41,193 bases of DNA from Anaerolineales bacterium (GTDB lineage: Bacteria; Chloroflexota; Anaerolineae; CG2-30-64-16), in NCBI GenBank assembly GCA_017882045.1, contig JADGQF010000009.1, forward strand, positions 1 through 41,193, written 5' to 3'. The notes under the pieces were generated by a model. That model was not told the origin of the DNA and searched no databases. It worked only from the letters and a program-made list of their open reading frames with translations. Positions 35,355 through 41,193 of the stretch are shown one piece after another (positions within the stretch are counted from its first letter, which is position 1; each line of letters opens with the position of its first letter). The position numbers and the translations under genes are program-made.

Positions 35355-36752
35355 ATGGCAGTTGAGGCATCACCGGGTGAGGTGCTATCCGCCTTTGTCG
35401 AGCGCATGCGGGCCGAGGGCCTGCCCGATGTCGCCATCCAAACATTTGAGCATTACTACGGGCAACTGCGCCAGGGCCAGACCGGCTTGATCCCAGAATC
35501 GGCCTTGCAGCCGATCGAGACGCTGCCGGATGCCGAAGCGTTCCCTGCCAGGCTGGCGGAAGCCGGCCGCGCTGCCTTGTCGCAAACTGTGCTCCTACAA
35601 CTGAACGGTGGGCTGGGCACCAGCATGGGGCTGGATAAGGCCAAATCTTTGCTTATCGTCAAGGACGGCCTGTCATTTCTGGATATCATTGCCCTTCAGG
35701 CGCTGCACGGCAACGTGCCGTTGGTCTTGATGAACAGTTTCAGCACCCGCAAGGACACTCTCAGCACGTTGCAGCGCTACCCGGGCCTGTGGAACAACAT
35801 CCCGCTGGACTTCGTGCAGCACCGCTTTCCGAAGATCTCGCAGGCCGGCCTGAGCCCGGCGACGTGGCCGGCGAACAAGGACCTGGAGTGGTATCCGCCG
35901 GGACATGGCGATATTTATCCGGCTCTGCTGACCAGCGGCATCCTGGACACCTTGTTGGAGGCCGGCTACCGCTACGCATTTGTCTCTAATGCGGATAACC
36001 TGGGGGCGGTGATCGAGCCGGCCATTTTGGGCTATCTGGTCGAGAACCACCTGCCATTCATGATGGAAGCCGCCGACCGTACAGTAGCCGATCGCAAAGG
36101 CGGCCATGTGGGCCGGCTGTTGAACGGGCAACTGATCCTGCGCGAATCCACTCAGTGCCCGGCGGAGGAAATGGCGGACTTTCAGGACATCGAGCGCCAC
36201 AGGTACTTCAATACCAACAACCTCTGGCTGGATCTCACAGCGCTCAAGGATCGATTGGAGGCGCGGGGGCACATCCTGGGATTACCGATGATCGTGAACC
36301 GGAAGACTGTCGACCCACGTGATGGCGCTTCGACCCCGGTCTACCAATTGGAGACTGCGATGGGCAGCGCGATCGCGGTCTTTCCTGGGGCGCGCTCCAT
36401 CCGTGTCCCGCGCAGCCGTTTCGCGCCGGTCAAGACTACGGACGATCTCCTGGCGGTCCGTTCGGACGCCTATGTCTTGACGGACGAATACCGGGTGGCG
36501 CCGAACCCCGCGCGCAAGCTGGGGCAGTTGGCGGTTTCGCTGGATCCCAGGTACTACCGGCTGATTGACTGGATGGAGCAGCGTTTCCCCTATGGGCCGC
36601 CACATCTGTTGGAGTGTGAACGGCTGAGTGTGAAGGGAGATATTTGCTTCGGTAGAGACGTGGTGCTGAAGGGCGCCGTGGAACTGGTCAACGACACGGG
36701 GCGCCAGCTCCGGATCGAGGACGGCGCGCTTATCGAGGGATCGAAGGGCTAG
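35355..36752 (+). CDS. UTP--glucose-1-phosphate uridylyltransferase (eukaryote-type UGPase)
   Basis: The enzyme makes UDP-glucose from UTP and glucose-1-phosphate. The 465-residue protein matches the UGP2/UDPGP family rather than bacterial GalU. It has the nucleotide-binding loop LNGGLGTSMGLDKAKS (residues about 78-93), LMNSFSTRKDT, PPGHGDIYPAL, VSNADNLGAVI and RYFNTNNLWLDL, and a C-terminal beta-helix-like end. It lies between gatA and an aminotransferase in a tight run. A role in glycan or trehalose-related sugar metabolism is plausible. Confidence 0.9.
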   Translation: MAVEASPGEVLSAFVERMRAEGLPDVAIQTFEHYYGQLRQGQTGLIPESALQPIETLPDAEAFPARLAEAGRAALSQTVLLQLNGGLGTSMGLDKAKSLLIVKDGLSFLDIIALQALHGNVPLVLMNSFSTRKDTLSTLQRYPGLWNNIPLDFVQHRFPKISQAGLSPATWPANKDLEWYPPGHGDIYPALLTSGILDTLLEAGYRYAFVSNADNLGAVIEPAILGYLVENHLPFMMEAADRTVADRKGGHVGRLLNGQLILRESTQCPAEEMADFQDIERHRYFNTNNLWLDLTALKDRLEARGHILGLPMIVNRKTVDPRDGASTPVYQLETAMGSAIAVFPGARSIRVPRSRFAPVKTTDDLLAVRSDAYVLTDEYRVAPNPARKLGQLAVSLDPRYYRLIDWMEQRFPYGPPHLLECERLSVKGDICFGRDVVLKGAVELVNDTGRQLRIEDGALIEGSKG

Positions 36753-36796
36753 CCTGTTCCGCCATGGAGGCGGGCTGACCACGAAGGAGTATTAGC

Positions 36797-37963
36797 ATGG
36801 CTGATCGCATTTCGCAGCGGGTCGCAGTGGTGCCGCCGTCAGGCATACGCAAGTTCTTTGACATTGCGGCCACGATGGCGGACGTTATCTCGCTGGGTAT
36901 CGGCGAACCGGATTTTGTGACGCCGGACGTGATCCGGCAGGCCGGCATAGCCTCGCTGCAGCGCGGCGAGACGCGCTATACGTCCAACTCAGGCATCCTC
37001 GAGCTGCGACAGGCCCTCTCGGCGAAGTGGGCCGGGTTGTACGGTGTCCAGTACGACCCGGAGGCCGAGATCCTGATGACGGTGGGCGGCTCCGAGGCGC
37101 TCTACCTGGCCCTCACGGCGATCCTCAACCCGGGCGATGAGGTGATCGTTTCCGAGCCATGCTTCGTGTCGTACGAGGCGGAGGTGATCTTTGCCGGCGG
37201 AGTGCCGGTGCCCATCGCCACCAACGTGGCGACCACCTTTCAGGTGACGGGCGCGCAGATCGAGTCGGCGGTGACCTCCCGCACCAAGGCCATTCTGATC
37301 AGCTATCCCAATAACCCGACCGGGGCGGTGCTGGACAAGGTGCGCATGCTCGAGATCGCCGAAGTCGCCGCGCGCCATGACTTGCTCGTGATCTCCGATG
37401 AGATCTACGACCGGCTGGTATACGCGGCGCCGCACATCACCTTCAGCAGTCTGCCCGGCATGCGCGACCGCACGGTGGTCGTCGGCGGTTTCTCCAAGGA
37501 CTATGCCATGACCGGCTGGCGGCTGGGCTTTGCGCTCGGTCCGGCTGACATACTGGGTGCAATGCGCAAAGTGCACCAGTACACGATCATGTCGGCGCCC
37601 ACTACCGGACAGGTAGCAGCTATCACCGGCCTGAGGGATCCGGCTGCCGAGGAAGCGGTGCTGGCGATGCGCGAATCTTACGATGTGCGGCGCAAGCTGT
37701 TGGTGAGTGGGCTGAACAGTATCGGTTTGCCGACCTTTGAGCCGCGCGGCGCCTTTTACGCCTTCCCCGACATCCGGGCCAGCGGCATGACGTCCGACAC
37801 CTTTGCTTGGACGCTGCTGGAAGAGGAGCGGGTAGCGGCGGTGCCGGGACCGGCTTTCGGGTTGGCTGGCGAGGGTTATGTGCGCATGTGCTACGCGACG
37901 GCCAAGGACAAGCTCGAAGAAGCACTGGAGCGCATGGCGCGCTTCGTGCGGCGGCACGGTTGA
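36797..37963 (+). CDS. class I/II pyridoxal-phosphate aminotransferase
   Basis: The 388-residue fold-type-I aminotransferase would act on an amino acid in the cytoplasm. Motifs: GIGEPDFVTPDVI, YTSNSGILELRQALS, SYPNNPTGAVL, DEIYDRLVY and the PLP lysine K234 in GGFSKDYAMTGWRLGFALGP; the arginine in YVRMCYAT binds the substrate carboxylate. It resembles the PatA/AspC-like group, but the exact amino acid cannot be told. AAGGAG precedes ATG 36797. The 44-nt gap upstream holds a short CCGCC/GGCGG hairpin. Confidence 0.9.
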   Translation: MADRISQRVAVVPPSGIRKFFDIAATMADVISLGIGEPDFVTPDVIRQAGIASLQRGETRYTSNSGILELRQALSAKWAGLYGVQYDPEAEILMTVGGSEALYLALTAILNPGDEVIVSEPCFVSYEAEVIFAGGVPVPIATNVATTFQVTGAQIESAVTSRTKAILISYPNNPTGAVLDKVRMLEIAEVAARHDLLVISDEIYDRLVYAAPHITFSSLPGMRDRTVVVGGFSKDYAMTGWRLGFALGPADILGAMRKVHQYTIMSAPTTGQVAAITGLRDPAAEEAVLAMRESYDVRRKLLVSGLNSIGLPTFEPRGAFYAFPDIRASGMTSDTFAWTLLEEERVAAVPGPAFGLAGEGYVRMCYATAKDKLEEALERMARFVRRHG

Positions 37964-38056
37964 GGCCACCCGCGTTTCGCGTTGTGTGCCGGCCTGCGAC
38001 TTCGTGTATCATGGTGGCCTGACAAAGGGTTGATCGGGAAGGCGGCAAGGGAACTG

Positions 38057-39508
38057 ATGACCGCATACGAGACGGTAATCGGACTTGAGGTTCACGTCCA
38101 ATTACAGACGGCATCGAAAATGTTCTGCTCGTGCAGCGCGAATTACGCGGCGGCCGCGCCAAACACGCATGTCTGCCCGGTGTGTATGGCCTTGCCGGGC
38201 GTACTGCCGGTGATCAACCGCGTCGCGGTTGAGAAGACGATCCTGACCGGACTGGCGTTGCACTGCCGGATCGCCGAGGAGGCGGTTTTCGCGCGCAAGA
38301 ACTATCACTACGCGGATCTGCCTAAAGGCTACCAGATCAGCCAATATGAGCTGCCGCTCTGCTTGGGCGGTTGGCTGGAAATCGAAACCGAGGCCGGGAA
38401 CAAGCGCATTGGCATCACGCGTGCCCACCTCGAAGAAGACACCGGCAAACTGACGCACGTGGACGGCTACAGCCTGGTAGACCTGAACCGGGCGGGCGTG
38501 CCGCTGCTGGAGATCGTCAGCGAGCCGGAGCTGCGTTCGGCCCAGGAGGCGCGCGTCTATTTGACGAAGCTGCAGAGCATCCTGCGCTACCTGCACGTCA
38601 GCGCGGCCGACATGGAAAAGGGCCAGATGCGCTGCGAGGCGAACGTCAGCGTCAGGCCGGCGGGGCAGCAGGCGTTCGGGACCAAGGTTGAGATTAAGAA
38701 CCTCAACTCGTTCCGCGCGGTCAAGCAGTCGCTGGACTACGAAGTGGCCCGGCAGACGGCGTTGCTGGAAGTGGGACGGCAAGTGGTGCAGGTGACTATG
38801 GGTTGGGACGAGGAGCACGGCCACACGGTGGTGCAGCGGGTGAAGGAATCTTCAGACGACTACCGCTATTTCCCCGAGCCTGACCTGCCGCCTCTCTCGC
38901 CCCTACGTGCCTGGGTGGCGGAGATCGAGGCTTACTTGCCCGAGCTACCTGACGCAAAAGCGGAGCGGTTTGTGGTGCAGTTGGGCCTGGACCGGCGCGA
39001 CGCGTCGCTGCTCGTGGCCGAACGCGCAGTGGCCGAGTACTTCGAGGCTGTGGTTCAGGCGGCGCAGCGCCGGGAATTGGGGCTGCAGCTGAGAAATATC
39101 GCGAACTGGATCACGGGCGAGTTGTTCCGGCTTATGAACGCAGCCGGCAGATCGATCGCGGCGGTGCCGGTCACGCCGGAGCAGTTTGCGGAACTCCTGG
39201 CTTTGACCGCGGCGGGCAAGATTAATCTGAACAGCGCGAAAAAAGTCTTGGGAATTATGTTCGAGACGGGCCGCCCCGCGGCGGACGTCGTGCAGGAACT
39301 AGGCCTGGTGCAGGTCAGCGATAGCGGCGCTTTGTCACAAGTGGTGGCGCGCGTCCTGGAACGCTATCCGGATGAGATTGCGAAGTACCGGGCGGGCAAG
39401 GGCGGGATGCTGGATTGGCTCATGGGCCAGGTGATGCGCGAGTCACGCGGCAAAGCGAACCCGAACGTCGTGCGCGAACTGCTGCAGAAGGTGTTAGCCG
39501 AAGGCTGA
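38057..39508 (+). CDS. gatB: Asp-tRNA(Asn)/Glu-tRNA(Gln) amidotransferase subunit B
   Basis: GatB binds the mischarged tRNA and performs the kinase and transamidation step. The 483-residue protein opens with [23 protein letters not shown] and has the zinc cysteines in CSCSANY and [43 protein letters not shown], and the C-terminal tail domain [19 protein letters not shown] follow. The open frame extends upstream, but ATG 38057 has AAGGGA upstream and matches the family start. gatB is separated from gatC-gatA by two unrelated enzyme genes. Confidence 0.95.
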   Translation: MTAYETVIGLEVHVQLQTASKMFCSCSANYAAAAPNTHVCPVCMALPGVLPVINRVAVEKTILTGLALHCRIAEEAVFARKNYHYADLPKGYQISQYELPLCLGGWLEIETEAGNKRIGITRAHLEEDTGKLTHVDGYSLVDLNRAGVPLLEIVSEPELRSAQEARVYLTKLQSILRYLHVSAADMEKGQMRCEANVSVRPAGQQAFGTKVEIKNLNSFRAVKQSLDYEVARQTALLEVGRQVVQVTMGWDEEHGHTVVQRVKESSDDYRYFPEPDLPPLSPLRAWVAEIEAYLPELPDAKAERFVVQLGLDRRDASLLVAERAVAEYFEAVVQAAQRRELGLQLRNIANWITGELFRLMNAAGRSIAAVPVTPEQFAELLALTAAGKINLNSAKKVLGIMFETGRPAADVVQELGLVQVSDSGALSQVVARVLERYPDEIAKYRAGKGGMLDWLMGQVMRESRGKANPNVVRELLQKVLAEG

Positions 39509-39591
39509 AGCGCATAGTTTTCAGTGCACTTGCACTTCATGCGGGTGTTCTGCTCCTGCCGCGGCAGTTTATCCTGGATCTATCTGGCCCC

Positions 39592-40368
39592 CTATACCGG
39601 CAGGTTGCCATCGATCGCCCGGTCCCACTCGACCAGCAGGGCCGGCAGTTCGGCGAGGCTTGCGATCTGGGCGTCGGGCTGGATCTCCGCGTCCTGTTCT
39701 GTGGGGAAAGGAGTGGCTACCAGAACCGCGCGCATGCCGATCTTCTGCGGTCCGGCTATATCCACGGCCAACCTGTCCCCTACGAAAATAGCTTCGGCCG
39801 GCGCCAAATCCAGGCGGTCCAGCGCCTGGCGGTAGATGGCCGGATGCGGCTTGACCACGCCGGCATCGTATGAGTAGACCCGGACGGGCAGGTATTGTAG
39901 AAGGCCAAAGCGGGCCAGGTCGGCGTCATGCATCGCCGGCGACCAGAGCGTGTTAGATACCAGCCCGAGCGTGCGCCCTTCGGCCGTCAACTCGGCCAGC
40001 ACCGCCGCGACGTCGCCCTCGGCCAGCGTGACGGTCTCCGAAATGGCAGCATAATAGGCCGCCAGACCAGCTTCCCAGGCTTTGGGGCGCAGGTGCAAAC
40101 CCAAAGCCTCCAGTCCTTCGCGGATTGTGTCCTCGGCCGTGCTCGCGTGGTAAGTTCGGGCAGCTTTGGCCTCGACCGCAGCTGCTACCCGGCTGATCGC
40201 GCGTATGGCAAGGTCCGGATCGGGTATCTTGGCGCCGGAGGCGGCTGCGCTGTTCATAAAAGCACGCAGCCCCAAACTGTTCAAATTCTCAAACGAATAC
40301 TCGGGCGGCTGATCGTAGTGTAGCAAGGTTCCGCCCAGGTCAAACAGGACGGCTTGGATCGCGGGCAT
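39592..40368 (-). CDS. HAD-superfamily hydrolase
   Basis: The 258-residue protein has the four HAD motifs: I DLGGTLLHYD, II VSNTLW, III KPHPAIYRQAL and IV VGDRLAVDIAGPQKIGM, with a helical cap domain in residues about 20-110. It is probably a cytosolic phosphatase of the REG-2/phosphoglycolate-phosphatase-like type; substrate unknown. The open frame runs far upstream, but ATG 40368 has GGGAGGGG 4 nt away and motif I follows at the normal distance. It is convergent with gatB, 83 nt away, with the palindrome CTGCCGCGGCAG in the gap. Confidence 0.88.
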   Translation of the reverse strand: MPAIQAVLFDLGGTLLHYDQPPEYSFENLNSLGLRAFMNSAAASGAKIPDPDLAIRAISRVAAAVEAKAARTYHASTAEDTIREGLEALGLHLRPKAWEAGLAAYYAAISETVTLAEGDVAAVLAELTAEGRTLGLVSNTLWSPAMHDADLARFGLLQYLPVRVYSYDAGVVKPHPAIYRQALDRLDLAPAEAIFVGDRLAVDIAGPQKIGMRAVLVATPFPTEQDAEIQPDAQIASLAELPALLVEWDRAIDGNLPV

Positions 40369-40421
40369 TGCACCCCTCCCTGTGAATGATAGACGCACAT
40401 GAGAACCCCTGAGGGCTTCGG

Positions 40422-41171
40422 TCAGAAGGCGATTCCGAGCCTTCCCAGCAGCAGGACGATAAGCGGCGCCATCAAGATCGCCGGCAACAGATTGGCGGCG
40501 CGAATACGCTTCAAATCCAACAGCAAGAAGGCAATGCTGAGGATGACGACTCCGCCGGTGGCCGTCATCTCGATCACCCACGGCGTCTGGCGGGTCACCC
40601 CACCCAGCGCAGTAGCGAACAGCATGGCCAACACGCTGAGGCCGCCCTGGTAGCCGAGGACCGCGCCCGCTGACAAGATCACGCCTCCGCCCAATGAAGC
40701 GGCCAGGGCCATGGCGGCAAAGCCGTCCATCAGCGACTTGATGGAGAGCAAGGTAAAGTCGCCCATCAAGCCATCCTGGATGGAGCCGAGAATGGTCAAC
40801 GGCCCGACGCAGAAGACCAGGCTTGCGGTGATGAAGCCTTGCGCCAGGGTTGGGCCCGCCTGAACCAACTGGCCTGCCGGCGGACGACGTCCCAGCCGGC
40901 TCTCTACCCATTGCCCCAAACGCTCCAAGGCGCTTTCGATCCCCAACGCTTCGCCGAGAATGCTGCCGATCAGCACGCTGAACAAGGGGATCAGAATGTT
41001 GCGAGTAGTGATAGCCATGCTGATGCCGACCACCAGCGTCATCAGGCCCAGGCCATGCAGGACGGTTTGGCGCATTTTCTCCGGCAAGCGGTTGCCCAGC
41101 AAGGTGCCGAGCGCGCCACCGCCGATGACTGTGGCCGCGTTGATCAACGTACCGGTGATTGGAAAAGACAT
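40422..41171 (-). CDS. DUF554-family membrane protein
   Basis: The 249-residue protein has about seven hydrophobic segments and the DUF554 (YdfK/YqgA-like) patterns GTLINAATVIGGGALGTLLG, GIGS-like VGISMAI, VFCVGPLTILGSIQDGL and SLMDGFAAMALAASLG. The family is thought to be a membrane transporter or channel; no substrate is established. ATG 41171 is preferred over TTG 41177 because it gives the family-like start; neither has a strong ribosome site. It lies 53 nt upstream of the HAD gene on the same strand, so they may share a transcript. Confidence 0.88.
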   Translation of the reverse strand: MSFPITGTLINAATVIGGGALGTLLGNRLPEKMRQTVLHGLGLMTLVVGISMAITTRNILIPLFSVLIGSILGEALGIESALERLGQWVESRLGRRPPAGQLVQAGPTLAQGFITASLVFCVGPLTILGSIQDGLMGDFTLLSIKSLMDGFAAMALAASLGGGVILSAGAVLGYQGGLSVLAMLFATALGGVTRQTPWVIEMTATGGVVILSIAFLLLDLKRIRAANLLPAILMAPLIVLLLGRLGIAF

Positions 41172-41193
41172 AATCAACTCGCGATGACGTTAA

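Overview
The window is a high-GC (about 60 %, judged by eye) bacterial chromosome segment that is nearly fully coding. No phage, insertion sequence, CRISPR array, rRNA or tRNA gene is recognisable. The gene set is ComEC/ComEA, GatCAB, a eukaryote-type UDP-glucose pyrophosphorylase, split lycopene-cyclase-like proteins, TldD/TldE, a SufR-like regulator, a cobamide-remodelling cluster and many B12-binding radical SAM enzymes. This fits Chloroflexota, perhaps Anaerolineae-like, but that placement is inference and not a marker-gene result.

Layout. (1) 1-4664, minus strand: the 5' part of a five-heme (visible) c-type cytochrome cut by the window edge, a membrane-anchored metallophosphoesterase, and ComEC with an eroded C-terminal domain. 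(2) 4693-7994, plus: a cobamide lower-ligand assembly and remodelling operon, cobT-cobS-cbiR-cobU, behind a sigma70-like promoter and a leader hairpin that looks like an intrinsic terminator. cobT carries an apparent 1-nt frameshift near its start. (3) 8132-11137, plus: a PEP/pyruvate-binding-domain protein and two overlapping lycopene-cyclase-domain proteins. (4) 11140-19281, minus: treS, tldE, tldD, comEA, a slipin and dnaA, with three DnaA boxes just downstream of dnaA. (5) 19282-20492: a 1.2 kb gene-poor stretch holding one small P-loop ORF and the promoter of the next operon. (6) 20493-24135, plus: SufR-like regulator, moaA, an A-type Fe-S carrier, a strong terminator, rtcB. (7) 24233-31785, plus: a consensus sigma70 promoter with a palindrome in its spacer, a structured leader, and five consecutive B12-binding radical SAM genes arranged as paralogue pairs in the order A-B-C-B'-A'. 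(8) 31849-41171: an M1-type lipoprotein peptidase divergent from gatC-gatA-UGPase-aminotransferase-gatB, then a HAD phosphatase and a DUF554 membrane protein on the minus strand.

How the parts may fit together (inference). CbiR with CobT, CobS and CobU would convert salvaged cobamides or cobinamide into the cell's own cobamide. The five-gene operon is an obvious large consumer of that cofactor. MoaA and all five radical SAM enzymes need [4Fe-4S] clusters, which fits the neighbouring SufR-like regulator and A-type carrier. The most likely undescribed system is the five-gene cobalamin-dependent radical SAM operon. No tailoring, carrier, peptide-precursor or glycosyltransferase gene lies beside it, so its substrate cannot be read from this window.
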